DNA from: an uncultured Eubacteriales bacterium
GTDB lineage: Bacteria > Bacillota > Clostridia > Oscillospirales > Acutalibacteraceae
Direction: 5' to 3'
Length of the DNA stretch: 64,000 nt
NCBI GenBank assembly: GCA_934541115.1
Contig: CAKTDF010000007.1
Span: forward strand, 25,235 to 89,234
Part shown: piece after piece, positions 25,684-33,880 of the stretch
Layout of the letters: each line of letters opens with the position of its first letter
Position numbering within the stretch: position 1 is the stretch's first letter
The notes under the pieces: model-generated
What the model was told of the DNA's origin: nothing
What the model saw: only the letters and a program-made list of their open reading frames with translations
The model's database searches: none
Program-made: the position numbers and the translations under genes

Positions 25684-26709
25684 TTAATAGAGCATTCCTC
25701 TGAACTCTTCAAGATTATCCGGCGTGATTTTGCGTTCGCCTCGCTCAATTTCATGAATCATTGCGGTGAGTTTTGTGTTGACAGGTGTTTCAACACCGTA
25801 GTCCCTGCCAAGCTTTGCTATATAACCGTTAAAAATCTCAATTTCGGTAATTTCGCCCTTTTCAAGCGACTGGAGGGTTGAGGGCTTGACCGAAGCGTAT
25901 TTAAGCTTTGAAACGAGCCACACTACATAACGGCAGCAGGCGTTGTACGGTGCATTATCTGCAAGCATGAGCATTTTATAGTTAAGCATTTTTCCGTATT
26001 TCGGAACGTCAAGACCCATCTTTTTGGCAACATGCATTGCCTCTCGTGCAATGGCAAGATACAGAATTCTTGCGCGCTTGTCATCAACCATTTTTCCGAG
26101 TGTGAGACCTGTGATTGCTGCCGTGGCGTTGATGCAGGAATTGATGATGAGTTTTGAATACTGCTGACGCAGAATATTATCCGAAATCTCCGTCGGAAGA
26201 ACGGCACAGTACATTTCCTTGAGATAATCAAGGTTGCCCGGGTGATAGCCGTTCTGCATTCCTATGTACATTTCTCCGAGGGAGGTCATGGTAACGTCAT
26301 TATCGGTATTTCTTGTTGCGCCAAAACCGATCATTACACCGACAGCCCGCTTTTCGCCGACAATTTCAGAAAGCTTGTCGGTGAGGATACCGTTCTGCAT
26401 TCCGACAACAAGAGAGTCCTCTTTGAGATTGCCGAGAATTTTTTCTGCAAGGGCAGAAACCGCCTGGAACTTCGTTGCAATAATAACGATGTCAAACTTT
26501 TCATCCTTAAAATCGTCAAAGGAAGCGTATGTATTCAGTCTGACATGGTACTCACCCTTTGCACCGTGAAGATAAAAGCCGTTTTCGTCAATGAGCTTTT
26601 TAATTTCATCGGTGTAGCAGAGAACAGAAACGTCATATCCCGCATCTTTCATAAGGACGGCAAGCGTTCCGCCGATAGCGCCGGCGCCGATGAGCAATGT
26701 CTTTTTCAT
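25684..26709 (-). CDS. Ketopantoate reductase (PanE/ApbA) family oxidoreductase
   Basis: 341 residues. The family reduces 2-dehydropantoate or related 2-oxoacids with NADPH. N-terminal Rossmann motif LLIGAGAIGGTLA (about 5-17), VIIATKFQ (about 77) and VGMQNGI (about 101); C-terminal helical domain with the conserved Lys/Asn signature QYSKLIINSCINATAAITGL (about 185-204). It is about 40 residues longer than PanE proper, with a C-terminal extension (ERGERKITPDNLEEFRGM). Many such paralogues are not pantoate enzymes, so no symbol is given. RBS GGAGG. It follows the DUF2804 gene by 16 bp and probably shares its transcript. Confidence 0.82.
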   Translation of the reverse strand: MKKTLLIGAGAIGGTLAVLMKDAGYDVSVLCYTDEIKKLIDENGFYLHGAKGEYHVRLNTYASFDDFKDEKFDIVIIATKFQAVSALAEKILGNLKEDSLVVGMQNGILTDKLSEIVGEKRAVGVMIGFGATRNTDNDVTMTSLGEMYIGMQNGYHPGNLDYLKEMYCAVLPTEISDNILRQQYSKLIINSCINATAAITGLTLGKMVDDKRARILYLAIAREAMHVAKKMGLDVPKYGKMLNYKMLMLADNAPYNACCRYVVWLVSKLKYASVKPSTLQSLEKGEITEIEIFNGYIAKLGRDYGVETPVNTKLTAMIHEIERGERKITPDNLEEFRGMLY

Positions 26710-26725
26710 TATGTTATACCTCCGT

Positions 26726-27757
26726 TTAATATTTCATGCGTACTCTTTCTGCAAAGCACATGAGATCTTTGATTTCGAGCACGGTTCCGTCGTCGAGCAC
26801 AGCCTTTCCGCTGAGTTTTCCGAAAACCTGATGCTGATCCGTTTCAATGACCTTTACGCTGATTTTTGCGTTGCGGTCGATAACGGGAACAAAGTCCATT
26901 TCAAAACGTCCGTCACTCGAGGTAAATGTCCACGGATCGGTATATCCCGAAGCAGGAATATTGAAAGAAACATCGTCAAGCTTGTGTGCAACACCGTCAT
27001 AAAAAATAACGTTTTCCGAAGCTGCCGTAGTATCTCCGAATCCGTAGCCGATGTTAAATCCGAAAGGCTTTCCGTTTACTATGCCATTGCCGCTGCCCCA
27101 GTTCCACGTGTTGTCATATGTCCACACTCCGCGACCCCAATCAAGAGTGCCGAAGTCCGTTTCGGGATTAAAGTCATAGCGCACACCGTCAAACTCGGCA
27201 TAGCCGGAGGCTCTCATGCAGTTGATTTTCTGGTTGTAATAAAATGCTTTTTTATTCTCTTTCCACGGAGTTGCAATAACAAGGGTGTCCATCGGCGGCT
27301 GATCAAGAGTTATGTCAACCTTGAGAGTCTTTCCGTCCTTAAAATTGCGATATTCGCCGACGATGTGACGCGTTCTGCCGTTTTTGACAAAGTCCATGTC
27401 AAGGGTCTTGTCATGGTAATGCAAGTCCCCCTTTTCGGAAGTTCTCGGAAGATTGTACTTGCCCATGGGAAAAACGTTGAGGACGGAATTTGTGATTTCC
27501 CAAGGATTTTTCTCGTCAAAAACGAGCAATGAAACCGACTGCATTCCTATGTATCCGTCGTCTGAAAGCGTGAGTGCAACGGCGTGTTTATCGGAAAGGA
27601 TAAGGTAATAGTCCCATTCCTTGATTCTGAATTTCGGCGCTTTTATATCCTCACGGTTATAAATCTGAACAAGACTTCTTGACCAGCCGGGTTCAGCCAG
27701 AGTTCCGTCTTTGTTCAGAAGATTATGCCTTTCGGTGACTTCATGGTTTCTTGCCAT
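26726..27757 (-). CDS. DUF2804 family protein
   Basis: 343 residues, recognised as DUF2804 by its length and pattern: an N-terminal NLLNKDGTLAEPGWSR, a beta-rich body with DKHAVALTLSDDGYIG, FDEKNPWEI and GYAEFDGVRYDFNP, and the late cluster LDWGRGVWTYDNTWNWGSG. No signal peptide or membrane segment. The fold is presumably all-beta, related to lipocalin-like/AttH-like sheets; no reaction is established. The start at 27757 has GGAGGT in place; the longer frame to 27784 begins upstream of that site. It is the first gene of a pair with the PanE-like reductase, suggesting they act on one metabolite, which is inference. Confidence 0.8.
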   Translation of the reverse strand: MARNHEVTERHNLLNKDGTLAEPGWSRSLVQIYNREDIKAPKFRIKEWDYYLILSDKHAVALTLSDDGYIGMQSVSLLVFDEKNPWEITNSVLNVFPMGKYNLPRTSEKGDLHYHDKTLDMDFVKNGRTRHIVGEYRNFKDGKTLKVDITLDQPPMDTLVIATPWKENKKAFYYNQKINCMRASGYAEFDGVRYDFNPETDFGTLDWGRGVWTYDNTWNWGSGNGIVNGKPFGFNIGYGFGDTTAASENVIFYDGVAHKLDDVSFNIPASGYTDPWTFTSSDGRFEMDFVPVIDRNAKISVKVIETDQHQVFGKLSGKAVLDDGTVLEIKDLMCFAERVRMKY

Positions 27758-28278
27758 TATAAATACCTCCAATGCTTTCTTCACATATACCGCAGTAAAA
27801 GCGGCAAAAATTTACTCCGTATCAGTATACATTATCTCAGTAAAATAATAAAGTATATTTAATAAAATTCAGTGCTTCGCACAAAAAATCCGGTTGTTTT
27901 TTGTCAACTTTTTCACTTCAAATATTAAACAAACGTCGAACCCACGCGAGCCTGAGAGATTGATCATTCGTATATAAAGCAATACCGCACAATCAAGGCG
28001 TGTGAATTGCGCAGTAAGTTTTTTGCACAGCATGACAGAACAGATTCAGAAAGGCGGATACCACAGCTTATACGGTATCATCTTAAATTTTTCTGACACT
28101 TTTGTAATTTGATAAAAACACCTTGCGGTTTTGCTTAATATATTGTAAAATGACGTGTATAAGTTGAGGAGATTCGAACTCAATTCGGTTTTAAGCGTGG
28201 GGCAGACTCTTCTCACATTTTAATTATGACTGATTTTTTTAGGCAACACTGCCGATATATGCAAGGAGAAACAAAAGA
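27758..28278. other. Divergent intergenic region with promoters for DUF2804 and LCP genes
   Basis: 521 bp without a gene. Plus-strand promoter for the LCP gene: TTGCGG (28123-28128), 17-bp spacer, TAAAAT (28146-28151), leaving a leader of about 120 nt. Weaker minus-strand promoter for DUF2804: TTTATT (27847-27852), 17-bp spacer, TATACT (27824-27829). A small inverted repeat GATACC/GGTATC lies near 28058-28080. No RNA gene or riboswitch was recognised. Confidence 0.5.
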
Positions 28279-29754
28279 ATGGACGATATTTATTTTACCG
28301 ATAATCACAAAAACAACCGCGGCGACAAACCGCACTCCGGCTCAAAAGACCGTTTTTCAAATGAAACACCTGTTACGCCGCAAAACAGCCGACTGAGAGA
28401 CGACGACCTTTCAGATGACAAATTTGTGGTTCACATTCCGGAAGAGGCTGACAGTTTTTTCGCTCCTCAGAGCCGCACGCCCAAGGGAAGACCGGTTGCA
28501 AAGCAGAACGTTCAGAGCTACGGTGTTCCCGGATATGAGCCGCAAAACGGCAGCGATGTTTATTCATCGGTACCTGTCGGCAGAACCCCCGCCGGAAAAA
28601 GAGCGGGCTCCCCTGCCGCCGATTCTGCAAATGCTCAAAGCAGAACGCCTACCGGTCAGAGACTCGGCGGCGCTCAGAATGAACCGACGGCTCAAAAGAA
28701 CCGCCCCGTCGCACCTGTTCCGGGTAAAGTTCAAAAAACTAAAAGTCAGCCTGTTTCCGCAGGCTCGGGGAACGAACCAAAACCTATGCGCCAAAAGCCC
28801 CGCAAAAAGAAAGGCAAGGGGCTGAAAATTTTTGTTGCCGTAATTTTGGTCATAGCGATTCTTTTCGGCGGAGTTTTTGCATACGGCTATTATCTGCTCG
28901 GAAAAATCAGTTATGACGCAAAGTCGCTTGACGGAAACGAATATATAAGCGACAGCAAGCTCTCAAAAAGCAGTGATGTCAAAAATATCCTTTTCATGGG
29001 CAGCGACGCGCGTGGAGATGTCAGCGGTCAAAGGTCAGACACAATGATTCTCTGCTCCATCGACCAAAAGTACAAAAAGCTCAAGCTGACCTCATTTTTG
29101 CGCGATTCCTATGTTTTTCTGCCATCGGGAAAATATTACAACAAGCTCAACGCAACATTCAGCTACGGCGGTGTTCAGTATACGGTTGACACGCTCGAAT
29201 ACAACTTCAAGGTAAAAATTGACGACTATATCATCGTTGACTTTGAGGCATTTGCAAAGCTCATTGACATGATGGGCGGTCTCACCGTTGAGGGCGTTAC
29301 CGCAAGCGAAGCTAAGTATCTGCGTGAAAAGGTTAAAATTCTCTATGCAAAAGAAGGCACCAACAAATTTTCCGGCAAGGCAACACTGTGGTACTGCCGT
29401 ATACGCTATCTTGACAATGACTTTAAACGCACCGAAAGACAGCGCAAGGTTATTTCAGCAATGATCTCTCAGCTGACAAAAACGAGTCCCACAAAGCTCT
29501 TTCAGATGATGGAAACCATTTTGCCGATGATCCAGACCAACATCTCGCGCAATGAACTGATTTCGCTCGGAGCAGGCGCGCTGTTTAAGTATCTGCACTA
29601 TGACATCATTCAGCACCAGATTCCGGCTGACGGAACGTGGAGCAACCTAAAAGTGGCAGGAATCGGAGATGTTCTTGAAATGGACATTGACAAAAACGCA
29701 GAGCTGCTGAAAAAATTCATCTATAAATCGGATAAAGCGGTCAAAGCAAAGTAA
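28279..29754 (+). CDS. LytR-CpsA-Psr (LCP) family cell-wall glycopolymer ligase
   Basis: 491 residues. LCP enzymes move lipid-linked teichoic acid or capsule chains onto peptidoglycan, outside the membrane. Seen: a long disordered cytoplasmic N-terminus (1-180) rich in Pro/Arg/Gln with three copies of a short motif (SRTPKGRP 65-72, GRTPAGKR 101-108, SRTPTGQR 121-128), a basic stretch, one TM helix (about 183-205), and the LCP domain (about 235-430) with LFMGSDARGD, QRSDTMILCSID, FLRDSYVFLP, YGGVQYTVDTLEYNF, DYIIVDFEAF, MMGGLTVEGV and RIRYLDNDFKRTERQR. The Arg/Asp residues expected to bind the pyrophosphate are present. RBS AAGGAG. It may attach the product of the 2.9-6.3 kb glycan operon; that is inference. 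Confidence 0.93.
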   Translation: MDDIYFTDNHKNNRGDKPHSGSKDRFSNETPVTPQNSRLRDDDLSDDKFVVHIPEEADSFFAPQSRTPKGRPVAKQNVQSYGVPGYEPQNGSDVYSSVPVGRTPAGKRAGSPAADSANAQSRTPTGQRLGGAQNEPTAQKNRPVAPVPGKVQKTKSQPVSAGSGNEPKPMRQKPRKKKGKGLKIFVAVILVIAILFGGVFAYGYYLLGKISYDAKSLDGNEYISDSKLSKSSDVKNILFMGSDARGDVSGQRSDTMILCSIDQKYKKLKLTSFLRDSYVFLPSGKYYNKLNATFSYGGVQYTVDTLEYNFKVKIDDYIIVDFEAFAKLIDMMGGLTVEGVTASEAKYLREKVKILYAKEGTNKFSGKATLWYCRIRYLDNDFKRTERQRKVISAMISQLTKTSPTKLFQMMETILPMIQTNISRNELISLGAGALFKYLHYDIIQHQIPADGTWSNLKVAGIGDVLEMDIDKNAELLKKFIYKSDKAVKAK

Positions 29755-29793
29755 ACTATTACCGAACAATAACACGGAAGGCGGTGATGAGCT

Positions 29794-31500
29794 CTGAACG
29801 AAAAAAACATTGAAACGCTGCGCGATATGCTGTATTCAAACGCAGTGCACTACGGATTGCGCCCGGCTGTTACGCTTGAAGACGGCACAACCGTCTCGCA
29901 CAAGGAGCTTCTTCGCCGCGTGAACTATCTCGGCACAGCACTTTGCAGCGAACTTTCTCTCGGCGGCAAAGTGATTGCCGTCTGCGGAAAAAACTGCCTT
30001 GAATGGTGCGTTTCATACCTTGCGGTTTCCTGTGGAGTGGGCACGGTTGTTCCCCTTGACCGGGAAATGGACGCAAAACAGCTTTGGAACGCTGTCTCTT
30101 TTGTGGGTTGCAAAGCGGTTATTGCGGATGAAAAAGTCTGCTGCAAACTGCTTGAAGCAAAAAAAAGACTCCCCCACGGTTTCAAACTCATCTGCTTTTC
30201 CGGGGAAAAGCCGGACTGCGCATTGAGCTTTTCTCAGCTGCTCGAAAAAGGAAAAGAGCTTTTAAGCTCGGGCGCCGCCGATTACACCGCGCGCGAACCG
30301 GACAAAAAAGCAGCCTCATTTTTCCTTTTTACCTCGGGAACAACAGGCAATGCAAAGGTTGTTATGCTCTCGCATGAGAACATTGTTTCAGACCTCAAGG
30401 GCGTTATGAAAAAAATTGAGCTCACCTGCAACGATTCAACACTGTGTATCCTTCCGCTGCATCACACATACCAAGCCATTGTAATGCTTTCAATCCTCTA
30501 TGTCGGCGGTTCGGCTGCGTTCTGCGAATCATTGAGGAGAATAGGAAAAGATCTTGCGTTTTTCAAACCGACGGTCTTTGTTACGGTTCCGCTTATGCTT
30601 GAAAAAATGCACAAAAAAATTCTTCGTCGCTTTTCAGAGCAAAGCGGTCTCAAGCGTGTTTTCACCGTAGGCAGGCTCTCTCAGCTTTTAACAAGGACCC
30701 CGGAGATGAAAAAGCGTGTTTACGGCGATATTCACTCGGCGCTCGGCGGCAGAGTGCGCATGATCATCTGCGGAGCCGCCGCACTCAACCCCAATGTTGC
30801 AGAGGATTTTTATTCTTTCGGTCTGCCTGTCATTATCGGATACGGACTGACGGAATGCTCACCGATCGTAATCTGCAACAGTCTTTCCTCTCCCCTGCCG
30901 GACAGCATCGGCACGCCGCTTGACAATTGCACCGTTACGGTTGAAAACCCCGACGACAGCGGAGTCGGCGAGCTCTGCGTTGACGGACCTATGGTTATGC
31001 TCGGATATTACAAAAACAAAAAGGCAACGGCATTGGTCAAAAACGGCGGCGTTTTTCACACGGGCGACCTCGGCTACTGCGACAAAGACGGAAACTATCA
31101 CATCACGGGCAGAAGCAAAAACGTCATCGTCACAAAGGGTGGGAAGAATATCTATCCCGAGGAGATAGAGTACTATCTCAACAGCGACCCGATCGTTCTT
31201 GAATCGCTGATATTCGGGGAGGACTCAAAGGGCGATGAATCGGTAGTCGCCCAGGTTGTGCCGGACGAGGACGCCATAAAAGAAAAGCTCCAAAAGGACG
31301 AACTGACCCATGACGATATCAGCAACGCCGTTTCCGACGCTGTGAAGATTGTGAACAAAAAGCTGCCGTCATACAAAAGTATCCGCCGTTTCAGCATAAG
31401 ACGCAAGGAGTTTGAAAAAACCTCAACGCAAAAAGTTAAAAGAAAAACAGCTGCCGAAAGTCAAGCGGACGAAGAAGACGATAAAAGCAAAAAAGAATAA
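29794..31500 (+). CDS. AMP-forming long-chain acyl-CoA synthetase family protein
   Basis: About 568 residues. Activates a fatty or other carboxylic acid as an acyl-adenylate and then thioester. Seen: FLFTSGTTGNAKVVMLSHENI (P-loop, about 175), PLHHTYQ, GYGLTECSPIV, VDGPMVMLGYYKNKKAT, HTGDLGYCDKDGNYHITGRSKN, TKGGKNIYPEEIE and the C-terminal Lys region KTSTQKVKR. The tail (about 540-568) is strongly basic/acidic. The start is unusual: the first ATG (29827) has no RBS, while AAGGCGGTG (29778-29786) sits 7 nt before an in-frame CTG at 29794, giving the normal N-terminus NIETLRDMLYSNA. It is about 40 bp behind the LCP gene and may be cotranscribed. Confidence 0.88.
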   Translation: MNEKNIETLRDMLYSNAVHYGLRPAVTLEDGTTVSHKELLRRVNYLGTALCSELSLGGKVIAVCGKNCLEWCVSYLAVSCGVGTVVPLDREMDAKQLWNAVSFVGCKAVIADEKVCCKLLEAKKRLPHGFKLICFSGEKPDCALSFSQLLEKGKELLSSGAADYTAREPDKKAASFFLFTSGTTGNAKVVMLSHENIVSDLKGVMKKIELTCNDSTLCILPLHHTYQAIVMLSILYVGGSAAFCESLRRIGKDLAFFKPTVFVTVPLMLEKMHKKILRRFSEQSGLKRVFTVGRLSQLLTRTPEMKKRVYGDIHSALGGRVRMIICGAAALNPNVAEDFYSFGLPVIIGYGLTECSPIVICNSLSSPLPDSIGTPLDNCTVTVENPDDSGVGELCVDGPMVMLGYYKNKKATALVKNGGVFHTGDLGYCDKDGNYHITGRSKNVIVTKGGKNIYPEEIEYYLNSDPIVLESLIFGEDSKGDESVVAQVVPDEDAIKEKLQKDELTHDDISNAVSDAVKIVNKKLPSYKSIRRFSIRRKEFEKTSTQKVKRKTAAESQADEEDDKSKKE

Positions 31501-31540
31501 CCGCCGAAACGGAATGTCTTTCGGCGGTTATTATGTTGTT
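31499..31540. terminator. Terminator behind the acyl-CoA synthetase
   Basis: An 11-bp stem AACCGCCGAAA/TTTCGGCGGTT (31499-31509 with 31519-31529) starting at the stop codon, followed by the T-rich TATTATGTTGTT. It lies between this gene and the convergent galU. Confidence 0.75.
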
Positions 31541-31579
31541 ATGCAGACTCTGACCGAATCCAAATATCACAATCGATTA

Positions 31580-32461
31580 TCAAAGCTTTTTGGCAAGCTC
31601 CTTGATATACTCTTTAAAATCTTCGCCTATTTCATCGTGATTCAGCGCGAACTCGCAGTTAGCCTTCATAATTCCGAGCTTGTTGCCCATATCATAGCGC
31701 GTACCCTCAAAATCAAGAGCGAGCAAACCGAGCTTTTTTGCAAGCAGTACCATTGAGTCGGTAAAGTAAACCTCGTTTGCTTTCGGATTGACGGGCGTGC
31801 TGTCAATAATATCAAAAATATCCGGCGGCATTACAACGCGTCCGAGAATAGAGTAGCATGAAATGATCTGATCTTCCGTAGGCTTTTCAATAATGTCAAA
31901 GCACTCCATCAGCCTGCCGTCAAGCGGTTTTACGTCAAGTGAGCAATACTTGCTGACATCTTTGCGCGGAACCTCTTTTACGCCGACAACGCCTTTTCCG
32001 TATTTTTCAAAAGCGTCGCAGAGCTGCCCGATAACCGGCTGACCGCCCGGGTTAGTTATAACATCATCGCCGTAAAGGATCGCAAACGGTTCGTTGCCGA
32101 TGAAATGACGGGTTTTTGCAATCGCGTCCGCAAGTCCGTTTGTCTCTTTTTGGCGCAGAAAGTAAATGTTTGCCATATGTACCGGTTTGAGGATATCTTC
32201 ATAAATCCTTTGCTTTGAGGGATTGTTTTTCAAGTTTGCCTCAAGCTCAAAGGAATGGTCAAAGTGATCCTCTATCGCGCCTTTTCCGCGATTTGTAATA
32301 ATGAGTATTTCTTCAATTCCGGCTTCAACCGCCTCTTCAACAATATACTGAATCGCAGGCTTGTCAACAATGTTGAGCATTTCTTTAGGAATGGATTTCG
32401 ACGCCGGGAGAACTCTTGTTCCGAGTCCTGCGGCGGGTATTATCGCTTTTCTTATCTTCAT
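31580..32461 (-). CDS. galU: UTP-glucose-1-phosphate uridylyltransferase
   Basis: 293 residues, normal length for GalU/GtaB. Makes UDP-glucose from UTP and glucose-1-phosphate, the donor for cell-surface glycans and glycolipids. Seen: nucleotide-binding IIPAAGLGTRVLPASKSIPKEML (8-30), PAIQYIVEEAVEAGIEEILIITNRGKGAIEDHFD, FAILYGDDVI (Asp for the metal, about 130), GVVGVKEVP and the late ALDFEGTRYDMGNKLG. RBS GAGGAAAAG. It lies 13 bp downstream of a zinc-ribbon membrane protein gene, probably in one operon. Confidence 0.95.
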   Translation of the reverse strand: MKIRKAIIPAAGLGTRVLPASKSIPKEMLNIVDKPAIQYIVEEAVEAGIEEILIITNRGKGAIEDHFDHSFELEANLKNNPSKQRIYEDILKPVHMANIYFLRQKETNGLADAIAKTRHFIGNEPFAILYGDDVITNPGGQPVIGQLCDAFEKYGKGVVGVKEVPRKDVSKYCSLDVKPLDGRLMECFDIIEKPTEDQIISCYSILGRVVMPPDIFDIIDSTPVNPKANEVYFTDSMVLLAKKLGLLALDFEGTRYDMGNKLGIMKANCEFALNHDEIGEDFKEYIKELAKKL

Positions 32462-32474
32462 CGTTCTTTTCCTC

Positions 32475-33572
32475 TCACAAGTTAAGCATTTGCGCTATCA
32501 TAGTCGGCAGCATATATCCGATAAAAATTGCAAGTGACGTAATAAAAACATTGACCGAGCCGAACTTCAAAAGATACTGGGAAAACATGATCGGCTCTGT
32601 TATGGTTTCCGCATAGCCGAGCTTCTCGGTCACATACTTTTTATAAAGCTTATCGCCTATAAGCGCCGACACAACCGAAATCAGCAGAAGTATTCCCATA
32701 AAGACATACATCGGCAATTCGCTTTTTACAAGGCTCTGCATGGCTGACTGCAGCTGCGCCTGGGTCATATCGGGATTGTTTTGCAGCATTGACGAAAAAC
32801 TCTGCATAGCCTCTGCAACCTTTGCGGCAAACGGAGTCATGATGACCGAAATTGCAACACGCAGAGAAAGAAAAACAAGTCCCGCCTTGTTAAGCTTTCT
32901 GTAAAAGAACCAATACGGAGTGAAAAAGAACGCTGCCCAGTTCCACGTTTTTCCGCCTGCTTCAATTTTTCTGAACTTATTGACGTATTTGAGTGAATTT
33001 GACGAAACAAAAACCAGCACTCGTTTTATCGGCTGAGAGCAAAGCCTTTCCTGCTCCTGCGCCTTGGTAATTCCCGGAGCGATGATCCTTGCTCTTGAAT
33101 TTATCATTCTGTCTATATCGGTTTCCGGCATTTCCTCACGGTTTTCATCGCTTTCAAAAGAGCAGTCCTGTTCGCCCCCGTGTCCGCCTTGTGCCTGTTC
33201 TTCCTCTTTAGCTCTTTCCTCGTCTTTTTTTGCAAGCTCCATCTCTTTTTCAAGAATGTTCACGCCGAAGAAAGTGAACTTTTGTCCGCAGGCTTCGCAA
33301 TATGGCGCCTGCGGCGGATTCACGTGACCGCAGGTGGGACAGACAAGATTCTCAGAGTTATTTTTGCTCTCATTCTTTTCCCTTTTCACCGGTGGGTTCG
33401 CATTACCTTTCCACATAAAGCCGGCTTCATGCAGCTGAGCGTTGACGCACTCGTTGTTTTTTTCATAGCAAGCACGATGTTGAGGAGTTCCGCACTCGGG
33501 ACAGACGACTATATCGTCGTTCTTAAGGAATTTTTTTCCGCAGCCTGCGCAAACTTCGTTATTGTATCTCAT
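32475..33572 (-). CDS. Zinc-ribbon/RING-like membrane protein, DUF2628 type
   Basis: 365 residues. The N-terminus carries two zinc-binding modules: CAGCGKKFLKNDDIVVCPECGTPQHRACY (8-36, RING/PHD-like C/H spacing) and a zinc ribbon CPTCGHVNPPQAPYCEACG (about 77-95). An acidic/charged coiled stretch follows (EKEMELAKKDEERAKEEEQ, about 107-130), then the membrane part from about 205 (TWNWAAFFFTPYWFFYRKLNK, typical of DUF2628) with three to four hydrophobic helices. A glutamine/methionine-rich segment (MQSFSSMLQNNPDMTQAQLQ) lies between helices. The function is unknown; it may be a membrane sensor or scaffold. Upstream of galU with a 13-bp gap. Confidence 0.8.
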   Translation of the reverse strand: MRYNNEVCAGCGKKFLKNDDIVVCPECGTPQHRACYEKNNECVNAQLHEAGFMWKGNANPPVKREKNESKNNSENLVCPTCGHVNPPQAPYCEACGQKFTFFGVNILEKEMELAKKDEERAKEEEQAQGGHGGEQDCSFESDENREEMPETDIDRMINSRARIIAPGITKAQEQERLCSQPIKRVLVFVSSNSLKYVNKFRKIEAGGKTWNWAAFFFTPYWFFYRKLNKAGLVFLSLRVAISVIMTPFAAKVAEAMQSFSSMLQNNPDMTQAQLQSAMQSLVKSELPMYVFMGILLLISVVSALIGDKLYKKYVTEKLGYAETITEPIMFSQYLLKFGSVNVFITSLAIFIGYMLPTMIAQMLNL

Positions 33573-33749
33573 TTTTCACCTATCCTTGAAACTATATAAT
33601 ATTATGCCGAAAATTATGCCGAACAAAACTGTCAATTACTTTAAAATCGGTCAATTTTAATCATTTTAACCGATTTTGAAAAAAATTCAATTGCTTTGAG
33701 CATATTTTCGCAAAAATTTGAAAAAATTCCTCAATTTTTCAAAATGCTG

Positions 33750-33777
33750 TTGCTCTTTGTGAATAATCGTGTATAAT
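33750..33777 (+). promoter_or_regulatory. Promoter of prfB
   Basis: TTGCTC (33750-33755), 16-bp spacer, TATAAT (33772-33777). The rest of 33573-33749 is AT-rich with no other feature recognised. Confidence 0.7.
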
Positions 33778-33880
33778 ATATGGGTTATATTGTGTTTTGA
33801 GAGGACATATGTTATGATTTAAACAGACGTACATGCCGTTTTACACAACTTTTTTGTACTACGAAAGGAATGTATTTTCG

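Noticed and set aside
27955..28000. CCTGAGAGATTGATC, similar to a piece of the TPP riboswitch
   Set aside because: The other conserved blocks are missing, and the distance to the LCP gene and its promoter does not fit.
28165..28185. tRNA T-loop-like sequence GTTCGAATC on the minus strand
   Set aside because: No acceptor, D or anticodon arms can be built around it, and no CCA end or attachment repeat is seen.
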